Positions 22,147-32,634 of a DNA stretch of 64,000 nucleotides are shown in pieces. The position numbers and the translations under genes are program-made. The first letter of the stretch is position 1, and every line of letters begins with the position of its first letter. The stretch is taken from assembly GCA_002786065.1 (NCBI GenBank), contig NHNY01000003.1, positions 682,001-746,000 on the forward strand, written 5' to 3'. Origin of the DNA: Microcyclospora pomicola. Lineage: Eukaryota > Ascomycota > Dothideomycetes > Capnodiales. The notes beneath the pieces were generated by a model. That model saw only the letters and a list, made by a program, of their open reading frames with translations, was not told the DNA's origin and made no database searches.

Positions 22147-22922
22147 TCACCGGAACTTGCTCGCAATCACCGCAATGATGAGCAGCACCAGCACGGTGAT
22201 GATTGCAATCGTCACGATCTTGTTCGTCGCCATCCTAGAAGGGGAGAAAATGAAGTCGTTAGTGTTTGGTCGGAAAGTCAAGCTCCTCATTTGTGGCGAC
22301 ATGCACAGAGCATGATATTCCGTCAACCTCCCAACATATTAGGCACCCACCTTCTCGCCATCCCCTTGAGCGTCTTGTTGCTCCGATCCGTGTATCCCTC
22401 GCCCTCCAGTAACGTCTCTCGCGTCCGCTCCAGCGTCTCCCGTTGCCGACCCAGATCCGCCAGCGTGTTGCGCCCGATATCCTCCGTCTCGAGCGCGATG
22501 CGTTGGCTCTCGCGCAGCCGTCCACTACTCCGCTCCAGCCGATCGGTGCCACCCAACAGCTGCTGCCGCTGCTCCACTTGCTCATCACCCCCGGCCGATG
22601 GATCATCCATGTAGCGTTTGCCGAACAGCGCCTGCCGGTCGCTGCGCAGGCTCTGTAGTTTGCGCTTCGCCGCATCGATGTCCGTCTCGGCGTTCCGGAA
22701 GCGCTTGTTCGTGTCGACTTTCGCGGCCGAGGGGATGTTCTGCTTCTCCAAGCGCATCGAGTCTAGCAGCTCGCCGGCTTCGTCGAGCGTCTGTTGCGCC
22801 GCGGCTAGGAGCGATTTACGCGGCTCGCCGCTGAGGGACGGGATCTGGTCGAGTTTCTGCGAGAGGTCTGCTTGCAGCAGCCGTAGCTCGGCTTCGTAGT
22901 TGCTGAAGAGCTCGGAAGCCAT
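22147..22922 (-). CDS. vti1: Vti1-type v-SNARE
   Basis: Two exons on the minus strand, 22922-22351 and 22234-22147, with a 116-nt intron (GTGGGT..TAG), give 219 aa, the usual Vti1 length. I chose the ATG that begins MASELFSNYEAELRLL because upstream in-frame residues are not protein-like. Residues 1-90 are the helical N-terminal Vti1 domain; about 125-190 is the SNARE helix (ESQRIALETEDIGRNTLADL, then RQRETLERTRETL). The small last exon supplies the membrane anchor (IVTIAIITVLVLLIIAVIA) and a short lumenal SKFR tail. Family knowledge: Vti1 is a Qb-SNARE that pairs with several syntaxins in Golgi, endosome and vacuole fusion. Shares a promoter region with the flavoprotein gene at 23458. Confidence 0.95.
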
Positions 22923-23457
22923 GGTGGGCGGGCGCAGAGTATGTGGAGATGTAGGATTAGGAGGCGGTTGTGCGAGAAGAACAGTGGTAGGAGGTTCGGG
23001 AAGCAAGTCAGGAGTACAGATGTTGCCGAGTCGCAACAAGACACTCAATGTCGTTGCCTCTACTGGCACGGACACATGACGCTGAAGCCCGTCTATTCTA
23101 AATGCGGCATGGCTTGAACGTTGCCGACACGTGGGAATCGACTGCATCACCACTTGCAAGAGACTGGTGGGTCGCGCATAGCTTTGTCGAGGTCTTGGTA
23201 CTGCATTCAATAACCCCTAGTTGGGTCTTAATAGATGAACCGTCCATCTTCGCCACTACATCTGCCTCCATATCTAGAGCAAACCAGGTTTCACGCAGTC
23301 TGCAGACCAATTGCCTTATCACCTCGACGCCGATTCGCTAAACTCTCTTCCTGTAAGCTAATCCGACCAACCCTGCTCGAAATCAAGTAATTCCGTATCA
23401 CTCTCGCAAAGATCCTCTCACCAGTCTTTGGAGATGCCTTGACACAACGATCATAAG
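22923..23457. other. Divergent promoter region
   Basis: About 535 nt between the VTI1 start and the flavoprotein start. No repeat, RNA or coding signal beyond an in-frame N-terminal extension of the VTI1 frame that I judge untranslated. Confidence 0.5.
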
Positions 23458-25224
23458 ATGAATCTTTTCAGGCGAAAAGCTAATGCTCCGCCTAAGCAAG
23501 AAGATATGTCGCCTTCCGTGACGAGGCGCAAGGTCGCCATCATAGGTTCTGGCTGCTCAGGCTTAGGTGCTGCCTGGGCGCTCAAAGATAGCGAGTATGA
23601 TGTCCACATCTTCGAGAAATCCAGCATACTAGGTGGCCATACAAACACGCAACCATTTCAATATGGCGACCAGACCGCGCAGGTAGATACTGGATTCATC
23701 GTCATGAACGCCGAGACCTATCCGAACTTCATTCGTTTCCTGAGAGAGGTTGGGGTCGAGCCGACGGAGACTGAAATGACTTTTGGCGTCTCGCGTGATG
23801 GTGGCAAGTTTGAGTGGAGTGGTGAGCCGCGAGGCATCTTCGCGCAAAGGAGAAATTTGTTCCGGCCGAAGCATTGGAGAATGATCTTTGATATCGTTCG
23901 ATTCAACCAATTTGCTCTGGACATTCTGAATGATGATGACGACGACGATGACGATGATTCTACGCTTTCATTGCAAGAGTTAAGTCAACGGCGAGAGAAG
24001 GATATGAGTATCGGCGAGTATCTTGATCGACACGGGTATTCGCAAGGATTCAAGGACGACTATCTCATCCCTATGACTGCGGCAGTATGGAGTACATCCC
24101 CCGACAAAGCAAGTCTGGACTTCCCGGCGCAGACGTTAATTCGATTCATGTGGAATCACCACCTACTATCCACTGTTGCGGCTCGTCCACCCTGGCTCAC
24201 CATCACCGGTGGATCACGCCGCTACATTGAGGCTATTATCGAAAGCTATAAGACCGCAGACAACAAATTACAGATCCACACCTCTTGCGAAGTCGCGAAT
24301 GTTCTCCGGCCGTCGGTGAAAGACAAGAACAAAGATGTCACTGTATCCTGGATAGATGCCTCTGCTCGTCGGATAGAAAGCGACACATTCGCGCACGTCA
24401 TCCTTGCATGCCACGGCGACGACGTACTTCCGTTACTCTCGAAACGTGGACCAAGCCAGCCATCAAGTCCAACGAGCAACAGCTCAACGAAGACAAAAAG
24501 CAAATCTGCCGGCACCTTCTCCAAGTCTTCCACAACCACAGCCCAGCAAACGGTTTCGGCCGAAGAGCAGGAAATCTTGTCTGCATTTCAGACTGTAGAG
24601 AATACGTGCTACCTTCACTCTGACCTCTCACTCATGCCTACACGGCGATCGGTCTGGACAAGCTGGAACTACCTCATCCAATCCCAACCCTCCAAGCTCT
24701 CTCACCCCGCCGGCGTCAGCCTCACATATTGCATGAATATCCTCCAACATCTGCCCGAGTCTGAATGGGGCCCTGTCCTCGTAACGATGAATCCACCTCA
24801 TACACCAGACCGCACTAAAACCCAAGGTACATTCCTCTACCGACACCCCCTCTACACAGCAGAGAGCGTCGCTGCCCAGCGCCGTCTCCCATCCATTCAG
24901 AACACTCGAGGCGTCAGCTATGCCGGAGCGTGGACCAAGTACGGCTTCCACGAAGACGGCTTCAGCAGTGGTCTCAAGGCCGCTATCGATCATCTTGGCG
25001 CTGAGTTGCCTTTCGAGTTCATCGATTCCACCTACAGCCGTGGCATGCGGCCGCAATCGACGATACAAGACAATGCTCTGCGCGCGGGACTGCTGCTTGT
25101 CTTGATCGTCTTACGTGTACTGAATTTCGTCCTTGGTCTGCCGGGTGTGTCTACATTGGTAGTGCTTGGAGGTGCGCTGGCTGGTGGAGCGCTGAACATT
25201 GCGGAACACGTTGGCGTGCTATGA
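23458..25224 (+). CDS. FAD-dependent amine oxidase-like protein, membrane-anchored
   Basis: Single exon, 588 aa. An N-terminal Rossmann fold binds FAD (VAIIGSGCSGLGAAWAL, with the acidic residue in IFEKSSILGGHTNT about 25 residues on). This is followed by the DTGFIVMN segment typical of the predicted NAD/FAD-binding amine-oxidase relatives (COG2907 type). Residues near 158-166 form a run of eight Asp. A Ser/Thr-rich insertion sits near 340-365. A GAWTKYGFHEDGFSSGL motif near the C-terminus matches the second FAD-contact region. Two hydrophobic segments after residue 540 (LLLVLIVLRVLNFVLGL and an Ala/Gly-rich one) suggest membrane attachment. Bacterial relatives often sit beside cyclopropane-fatty-acid synthase genes; no such partner is present here. 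Substrate unknown. Confidence 0.9.
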   Translation: MNLFRRKANAPPKQEDMSPSVTRRKVAIIGSGCSGLGAAWALKDSEYDVHIFEKSSILGGHTNTQPFQYGDQTAQVDTGFIVMNAETYPNFIRFLREVGVEPTETEMTFGVSRDGGKFEWSGEPRGIFAQRRNLFRPKHWRMIFDIVRFNQFALDILNDDDDDDDDDSTLSLQELSQRREKDMSIGEYLDRHGYSQGFKDDYLIPMTAAVWSTSPDKASLDFPAQTLIRFMWNHHLLSTVAARPPWLTITGGSRRYIEAIIESYKTADNKLQIHTSCEVANVLRPSVKDKNKDVTVSWIDASARRIESDTFAHVILACHGDDVLPLLSKRGPSQPSSPTSNSSTKTKSKSAGTFSKSSTTTAQQTVSAEEQEILSAFQTVENTCYLHSDLSLMPTRRSVWTSWNYLIQSQPSKLSHPAGVSLTYCMNILQHLPESEWGPVLVTMNPPHTPDRTKTQGTFLYRHPLYTAESVAAQRRLPSIQNTRGVSYAGAWTKYGFHEDGFSSGLKAAIDHLGAELPFEFIDSTYSRGMRPQSTIQDNALRAGLLLVLIVLRVLNFVLGLPGVSTLVVLGGALAGGALNIAEHVGVL

Positions 25225-25784
25225 TGCAGCGGTATTGATCGAGAAGTCTTGAGCGTCTAGGAGGTTTTTGGTTCAAGCGATGTATGGCGATAGAGCTTGG
25301 TTGCTGGAGTAGTCTTGCGTGAAGTCAATAGCGACTCCGGACTTCGCTGGTTCCATATATACAGGCGATGTGTTGGAGTTTGGAATACATAGCTGGAGAG
25401 AGATAGATGCTAGAAATACCCCTGCCGCTTTTGCTAATAGTATATATTGCGACTTGTAGGCAGGCATAGAATATCTTGGCTGCTCCTGGTGTACTCTGCG
25501 AAGTTCATTTGTCCTCGGGTGAGTGCCGTCTTCACCTACAGCATTGCAGCCTGGCTCTGACGACCTCTGAGCTGCGTGTGATGTGGCTTTATCACAAAAG
25601 ACAGAGTTGAGAGGTTGCGAGAGACATAGATCATGATACAGACCTCACATGGATAGCCTATGATGTGCTTCATAATTTACATGCCTTTTCTACGTTCTAC
25701 AGCAAACACTCGTCGACCGTCGAGCACCAGCTACACAAAGCCGGCACAGCCTGTCATGTCGGTTGTGTGACCATGCCGAGCAGA
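25225..25784. other. Convergent 3' intergenic region
   Basis: 560 nt between two converging genes; nothing beyond likely 3' UTRs is seen. Confidence 0.55.
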
Positions 25785-26791
25785 TCATAGATTGGTCAGA
25801 TAGTCCTCGATTTCTGCTGGACTCAGCTTCCGGAAGCGAGGCCCTTGTGCACCCTCGACGCCTTCGTAGCCTAGGAGATGATCCGCGGGAGGGCCGACAA
25901 TGCCTGTGAATGTGCACCATGTCAGTATGTGATTATTGTCACTCAGCAAGCTGGGAAACATACCGATCTCTACCGTATCGCCATTCATCTCTCCTTCGAT
26001 CGTCTCCTTCAAGGTCAACAGCGCGATATGCACTGCATCTTCAAGCTCCAAGCCTTCAGTGTATCGCTTCTCCAGGAACGTTTTTGCGCTGGTCGCGCTC
26101 TTGCCAATTGCCGTCGCCTTCCACGGGAAATAGCTGCCGCTAGGATCGACTTGGTACAATGATGGTCCGCCCTTCTTGATGCCGCCCGTCTTGCTTGTCT
26201 TCTTCTTCTCCATCTCCACATCCATGTCCTCTGCGGCCATGGCCTTCTCTTGCTCCGGCTCGATGCCCTCATCCCATCCCGCGACCAACAAGCTGACGCC
26301 GTACGGCCGTACTCCACCGCTCTGCGTCGCCTCTTGCATCACCCGCGCAACATCCTGCACCAATATCCGCGTCGGCGGGTACTCGTTGTAGATGCGCTTG
26401 TAGCCCGTGTGGCTGACCTTGCGCGCCTTGTCTACCAGCACACGGTAATCCGGGCCCATGCCGCTGTATACCATACCGATGTTGGGCGTGATGAGTGAGA
26501 TCTTCGATGACGAGTTGCTGTCGATCAGTGGTGTGGAGGACTTCTTTTCGGTTGCGAGCACGATGCCGTTGGCTGCTTTGATGCCGAGAGATGTGACGCC
26601 CTGGTTTACTGCATTCAAGGCATATTCTGATTGAATTAGTGCTGGATCTTTGGTGGAGGGACTACTCGCTGTATACCGATTTGTACCAGCTTGCCACTAC
26701 GAATATGTTAGTTGTGAATCGCATTCACCGTTCGAAATGATACATACCTGGGAGAGAAGGTGGTGAGCGAGAATGAGTATCGGTCGGCCAT
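25785..26791 (-). CDS. pre8: 20S proteasome subunit alpha-2
   Basis: Four minus-strand exons: 26791-26748, 26696-26677 (20 nt only), 26626-25964 and 25903-25785. Introns are 51, 50 and 60 nt with GTAT..AG ends; the total is 281 aa. The start [20 protein letters not shown] and the following [18 protein letters not shown] are diagnostic of alpha-2 (yeast Pre8, human PSMA2), including the N-terminal helix that gates the 20S pore. A charged insertion of about 35-40 residues ([20 protein letters not shown] and on to GGIKKGG) lies before [18 protein letters not shown], which lengthens the protein beyond the 250 aa of yeast. I recall similar insertions in other Pezizomycotina. Alpha subunits are structural, not catalytic. 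It shares its promoter region with the RING-CH gene. Confidence 0.95.
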
Positions 26792-27219
26792 GATGGGCCG
26801 TTTGCAATCGAGAGTATTGGTGTTCAGTCGCTATCTCTGGGTGATGAGAGTGGATTGATTGACGGTGGTGTGAAATAGGAGGATTGAAGCTGCGCGAATG
26901 TATCAATCGAGTATGTTTGAAGCTCTCAGGCAAACGCGAGGCACGCGGCATAGCTTCGCTTGAGGTCCATTCATGATGTCGGAAGCGGTAGCTCCCGCTA
27001 CCGATCAATAATTCAGTGCTAACAATTGAAGCCACATCTCCAACGACATCTGCTTGGCTCTGCCTTGCATCACGCGACTCTGCGAGTACCGCGCCTGGCC
27101 CAGAGGCCTAAGTGCTTACGTGACGAGCATGACTCTGAGACGGGTGCCAAGCAGACCATACCTCCAAGGTCAAGAAGCTGGCTGAAACTTCGGCTGTGGA
27201 TCACCATCAAACCTCGATC
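26792..27219. other. Shared divergent promoter (proteasome / RING-CH E3)
   Basis: 428 nt between two start codons. I found no clear Rpn4-type GGTGGCAAA element by eye and no other structure. Confidence 0.5.
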
Positions 27220-28218
27220 ATGGCCGCATACTCAACAGGCGCAAGCTGGGGCTTCCCCGACGACATTCCAGACCCTTGGACTCAGGAAGACATCGATGCC
27301 CAGATACGTTGTGAACATGACGGTGATGCAGAAGAATCAAACGTGGACGGGGACACCAGTGCACGACCGATGCCGGGTCCTGAAGCTGAAAATGATCCCA
27401 CTGCTGCACATCCGAAACAAGAGCGGAGTCACTACCCACCTCGAACCTGCCGAATCTGCTTCGACACGGTGTTGCCGACTCTACATCCTCTCGACGAGGT
27501 TACTGCAGCTCTTCCGACTGCCTTCCAGCCACGACTGCACGTAACGTATGAATCTCCGCCCGGCGATGGTGGACGTCTACTTAGGCCTTGCAAGTGCAAG
27601 GGATCTCAGAAATATGTCCACGAGGAATGCTTGCAAGCTTGGCGGATGCAAGACCCTACACAAAAGCGCAATTATTGGCAGTGCCCTACCTGTCTGTACA
27701 AGTACAGTTTGCAACGCTTGAGCTGGGGGAGCTGGATCAGCAGTACATTTGTACAGATCGGGCTGACGATTGCTATCCTGGTTTCTACCATGTTCTTTCT
27801 AGGATTTATCGCGGACCCCATCATGAACCTTTATATCGATCCTTACGAGACCATCGCGACTGCTGGCGGCCCTACAGGAAGCCTGATATTCGAGGACGAG
27901 CCTGCCACTTGGGTTGAGCATTTCATTAAAGGGCTTGCTTCCCTGGGACTCTTAGGTTTTGCGAAATTCATATTCACGCTGAGTCCATTCCAGTGGTTCA
28001 GCATGCGGAATACGGGAGTCATGGGTGGTGGTGGTCGCCCTGGCGGTACCGGACGAGAACGCCTGCAACAGATCAGCTGGGTTGCAGTCATCGTTGGTAT
28101 CTCTGTTTTCTTGTTGGCTGTATGGAAAGGCGTACGGGCATGGAGTCGCCGGACGCTTGAAAATGCCCGCGATCGAGTTATGGATGTACCAGGAGCTGCT
28201 GACGATGATGACGATTGA
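27220..28218 (+). CDS. RING-CH (MARCH-type) membrane E3 ubiquitin ligase
   Basis: Single exon. I start at ATG 27220 (AAYSTGASWGF follows) because the frame upstream of it opens only at a GTG; this gives 332 aa. A C4HC3 RING-variant domain spans about residues 75-160: CRIC, a long insertion, PCKCKGSQKYVHEEC and YWQCPTC. Three hydrophobic segments follow (FVQIGLTIAILVSTMFFLGF; IKGLASLGLLGFAKFIF; ISWVAVIVGISVFLLAVW). The C-terminus ends in Asp residues. RING-CH proteins transfer ubiquitin from E2 to membrane substrates at the ER, Golgi or mitochondria; the compartment here is unknown. The insertion between the first and second zinc-ligand pairs (about 40 residues) is longer than in animal MARCH proteins. 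Confidence 0.92.
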   Translation: MAAYSTGASWGFPDDIPDPWTQEDIDAQIRCEHDGDAEESNVDGDTSARPMPGPEAENDPTAAHPKQERSHYPPRTCRICFDTVLPTLHPLDEVTAALPTAFQPRLHVTYESPPGDGGRLLRPCKCKGSQKYVHEECLQAWRMQDPTQKRNYWQCPTCLYKYSLQRLSWGSWISSTFVQIGLTIAILVSTMFFLGFIADPIMNLYIDPYETIATAGGPTGSLIFEDEPATWVEHFIKGLASLGLLGFAKFIFTLSPFQWFSMRNTGVMGGGGRPGGTGRERLQQISWVAVIVGISVFLLAVWKGVRAWSRRTLENARDRVMDVPGAADDDDD

Positions 28219-29200
28219 TAATCTGCGGTATTTACGCTGTTTGAAGATCATTCTCACCCAACGAGTCCAAGAATTCTTGCAACCCCATACAATATCGTCC
28301 CGCCCCGTCACGCACTCCTTAAGTTGACCGCCCCTACTTCACAGTGGGAACATTCCATGGCGTGGCAATTAGTCAAGAATGCGAAGATTGACCCCTTTCA
28401 TGATCCTTCAAGAAGCGGGCTTTTTCTCTACGTTTTGTGGAGTCTGTCGGCCTGGCGGACGTTCGATCCCATCTTTGATTCTCACGATTCAATCAACCAC
28501 GCTTTGCCTCGTAGGTCTCTTTTGATGACCTTATTCCTTGTCTAGCACGTTCTCGCCAACTCGAAAGAGGAGACCTTCTATGCGCTGTGTCGAGGGTACG
28601 GGACTGGACTGGTGTGGTACATATCTCTCGTCTTCGTTGATATTGTCACTGCCAGTCTTGTTGATCAGAACATCTGACTGAGTGCTAACGATCGTGGAGT
28701 GGAGGTGCTGTATGTTCCACGAGTTGCACGACGCCACTATGCAAGGCCGAAACGCCTGCTGCCTCCGTTTTCTGGCCCTTGGTCCAGGTGAAACCATTGT
28801 TGCTCAGTGATGCAATGCCTTGCGCATGACAATCCCGAAATCCAGACGACCAGCTCCAAGCTGTACTTCTGGCCACGGTCGATGTACCAAGAATTCTCCT
28901 TATGCTCGCGCTCTATGGATATCGTGTTGAGAGCGTGTCTGAAAAACGCCCACTACGGTAGGTGTAGTAGGGTCCCCATGTCGAAGACCATGATGTAGAC
29001 CGCAACACATGTAATGAACGTGGTCGGTAACACAACATGACTCTTCTCAACGTGGTGACCTCAAGAGATCTCCGACACAATCATAGCGTCGACTTGTACT
29101 ACATGGTCTTCATTCATAATGAGCGTGGAGGAACCTCATAGCGGTGGACTGATCTTGTTGTGATTTCCTACTCACACGCTGCTACTGCTGGACCGCCACC
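28219..29200. other. Intergenic region
   Basis: About 980 nt; no coding signal, repeat or RNA gene seen. The last bases before 29201 form a textbook start context (GCCACCATG). Confidence 0.5.
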
Positions 29201-30809
29201 ATGTTCTTCATCATGCAACGTAGAGTCTGGCAGCGACTAGCTACCTTTCTCGTCGTTGTCATCGTCTCCCTCCTACTCACACAGCACACATTCAATAACT
29301 CAATTCTCAAGTCATCACTTCCACAGAAGAGTAACGATCGCACAGGGTGAGTGCCCAATAGCGCGGCTTCAGGCAGGATCTGGTCCGACTGACCTACAGG
29401 AAGAACTACTGAAGGATTACATGAGCTACAATCATCATCGCCAAGCGGCGAAGTACCTCGTGGAGACAATGCTAACAAGAGCCATCATGTCAACGACGTC
29501 TATGTGGGGACCGAAGGGCAGACCATGGTGCCGATGAGCGGGAAACATGGATCGCCATCAAAGCACTTGCGAAAGCCAAAACAGTAAGTATATTCATTTC
29601 TCGTAGGAGAAGCCACAGACTGAACTGGTATAGTGTGTTCCATGGCGTGAAAAGATTGCAGGGTGACCCTGCTCCTCCCCCTCCAGATTGGTATCATGAG
29701 GCGGAGGCGAAAGGCTGCCGCAATCTGAAGATGATGTCTGGCGAAATAGAAACGGATCTCACAGTTTTCACCGACACCTCAGCTCTCGAAGATAATGGAT
29801 GGGAGGTGGGAAGATCTGGAACGCCAGAGTTGGTCTCTGACTTGCTCTCGATTGTTAGGCTGGGTGGCGGGTACGGACACTATCAGACTTGGCAAGCTGT
29901 CCAGAACAGACACGGTGAAACCACTCGTCGCTGGGGTCAATTTCCTTTAGCCACCCACTTTGATGTGAGTACTATCTGCGTCGGGGCGAGACTCCTGAGG
30001 CTTGCTCTATCAATGTTTGGTCGCTTCTGACAAGTTGCTAGTGGACTGAGGCTGAATACATAAATTCCATCAATGCTCAAGAAGGGATCATTGTGTGTTT
30101 TGATAACCTTTCCCCTGCAGCCGCTATAAGCGGAAAATTGAGGACTTACGCTGCACAGCTCGAGGCGTTCAGAAAGAAGTACCCCGGGGCCGTGTCGACT
30201 GAAGTTTTTGCCGAACAAGAAAGTGCGATGGAAGCAAGAATAGCTTCGCTTCGTGAGAAGGCTGCACCACCTCTGCATCGATTCAGTGACGTCGTCTCAC
30301 TACAGTGGCTACTTGCCGGAGGAACTGCAGCAATGCCGATTAAGTGGTGGTTTCGCATGGGTATCGAAGATGCAGCGACTAAGTCCGTTCTCAAGAAGCT
30401 GTGCACGATGCAAGTGAGTAGGCCTGGTTTTGGCCCACCTGCTAGAATCCCCACTAGACAGTCACTCCATTAGCTAACGGCTTCAAGAACGCAAGATATC
30501 CCCCTAAATGGCCCGGCTGGCGATACGAGATAAACAAAGGCAGGCTGACCTCGCGCTGGTGATCTTGGAACGCCGTCACTGACATGCATTTCTGCAGACG
30601 AACCTGGGCCAAGCACCGCGCTTGTTGGTACTGCGGGAGGGAACGGAATAGCCTGGATGCTATCGCAATCTCGAGCTCGGCTCGGAGGACGATTCACAGT
30701 GAAAAGTATCAACTACTTCCGCATGGAAGACGAAGATCTCTCGAGCGATGAGCAAGTCCAAGTTCTGGCGTTTGCGATCGCGCCTGTTCCGGCGGCTGGG
30801 GAGACTTAG
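29201..30809 (+). CDS. Orphan type II membrane/secreted protein, six exons
   Basis: Proposed exons 29201-29330, 29400-29583, 29634-29964, 30042-30413, 30488-30539 and 30598-30809 splice into 426 aa without a stop. Introns 1 and 3 have clear CTGAC branch sites. Intron 4 uses CTAAC and a CAAG acceptor, and the last (30540-30597) would be a GC..AG intron with CTGAC. Residues 5-30 form one hydrophobic segment (LATFLVVVIVSLLLT), a signal anchor or signal peptide. The body is soluble, with conserved-looking stretches WYHEAEAKGCRN, WQAVQNRHGETTRRW, IIVCFDNLSP and WWFRMGIEDAATK; I recognise no family. A diverged partial copy follows at 31.3-31.8 kb. The last two exons are the weakest part of the model: an alternative acceptor at 30473 runs into an early stop. 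Confidence 0.65.
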
Positions 30810-32634
30810 TCAAGCTATCGTCGGATCAAATGGCTAAAGAGTCATGGCCTTGGGCGCGTCTGTTGCGTAAGGTACATACGGTGGTTAGACATTCAGTGAA
30901 CCTTGGTTCAGTATATCTCAGATGGCTTCTAGAAAAGGCGACGCCTGACCATACCAGAGAATCAGTCTTATGTACTGCGCCGAGGAAAGTGAAACGCGGT
31001 GAGACACCACTGTACACTCAAAGGCCGCACGACATGCAAGCGCGGCAGAGTACTTATGCTGCCCAACTTAGATCAGTTTCCCTGCTGTGAACCGAATTGT
31101 GACGAATGACCTGCGCTGGCAAATTGGACCAGAATAAGATAGTAGCCTATGACCGGTCAAAGATCAAAGAGCCCAGAGACCGCCGTCTCTTGCTTTAGCT
31201 TGGTGGATTGTAGACAGGGAGCACGACTTATACTGTACGAACTCGACTCGTACCCTCGTCAGCACCGTGGTGTACCACGAAGGTCCACGATGCAGCATTC
31301 GTCTATCTACCACCGGCTGCGGCCTCGATTGATTGAGATGTCCGCTGTCGCTGTCCTCTCCTCTGTTCAAGCAGTCCTGTGGGAAGCGTCGCACTTGAGG
31401 ATAGAGGAGACCAATCGCCTTCTCTGCCGTCTCTGTGCTTCGTCAGTAAGTCGTTCAAGCCTTGTCAGGATGGGCCGCATGCTCAACTGGAGTTCTGGAC
31501 GAAAAGGTGCATAAGTTCAAGAGCGCCTCTATACAGACATAGCACGTATCAAGACATTCCAGCCATCATCCAGAGGAATGACAATGATGGAGGTACGAGC
31601 TCGATGAAGGTGGGTGCAAAGTCTCTGATCATGGACATCCCCAAGTGCTAACGCGGCGTCGGCTCCGAGCAGACGATTCTCCTAGGCGTGAAAAGGTACT
31701 TCTTAGGACGCCTCACGGAAATAGCATCACTTGGATGCTATCGCAGTCTCAAAAACGTTTCAGTGTCGCTACAAAGTGAAGAGCGTGGCGTGAATCTGTA
31801 GTCCTCAAGTGCAACTCGCTAGTGACACCGTAGAGCGTCGCCCGAAGCACCAGAAGCAGAATTTCTTGTTCGAGAGCGTTAGGGTTGAGCCTCCTGGCGG
31901 GTCGTGATGCTGCTGTCGAGTCTGCAAGAACTTGTATGCATGTTACACCGTGTCTGGATGAGCTCTCATCCAGAGTTGTTACGGCTTGTAATCCTGCCGA
32001 TGGTGGTCACGGATAGTGTCTTGGTCGCGGGTATTAAAGAATGCTGGTGTCATAAGTCACTATTCAAGCACCTCGTCATTGAAGCACTTGTACACAAAAG
32101 ATGAGTGTGCATCCGCAACTTGAACATCAGTATTAGAACTTCGCACATCTATGTTAGCTTAAAGTATGTTGCTATTAGAGAAGAATTCACCAAGGTTAGT
32201 ATCAACTGAAAAAACTACATCTATGTATGTGATGTTTCTGTCTGTCCCGCACCAAACTTAAGAAGCAGATGTTCGAGATGGCGATCGAGGTAGCCAATTG
32301 ACGCATTCAAGGTCGGAGAACTCATCTCTGTATACCTGTGATGCGCGTACGGAGTCCAGCTGTGGCGCAAAGGAGTCGTGCATCACGATAACGACATGGA
32401 TAAAGCAAAGCGTATCAGGTGTGAGTCTGATAGAAGGATTATCTAGCTAGCAACAAGGAAACCTGGCGTGTATAAAGTACCTCCGTCCGCGAGGGAGTTG
32501 CTCGCTATGCCAAGGGGGTCAGTCACCAAGTAGTATCATGTTTTCGTTTCCGCAAAAGTCATATACAATCGTCATCGTTGCTTGTCATCACTATCGGCAC
32601 ATCCTAGCAGCTTCCGCATCCGCCACGATTCAGT
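30810..32634. other. Intergenic region with a gene fragment
   Basis: Apart from the diverged fragment at about 31330-31760, nothing coding is evident. The 32100-32634 part is AT-richer than the surroundings and holds the 3' flank of the carboxypeptidase gene. Confidence 0.5.
31330..31760 (+). pseudogene. Diverged partial copy of the 29201-30809 gene
   Basis: Two blocks match the upstream gene. First, 22 codons ending at 31446 (from TGG; WEASHLRIEETNRLLCRLCA) align without gaps to the end of its exon 4 and are likewise followed by a GTAAGT donor. Second, 31732-31749 encodes WMLSQS and matches 30654-30671 at 17 of 18 bases, within HGNSITWMLSQS versus NGIAWMLSQS. Spacing between the blocks is similar (286 versus 241 nt). 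The frame in between and after is broken by stops, and no start is seen, so it looks like a decayed tandem duplicate. Confidence 0.45.
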
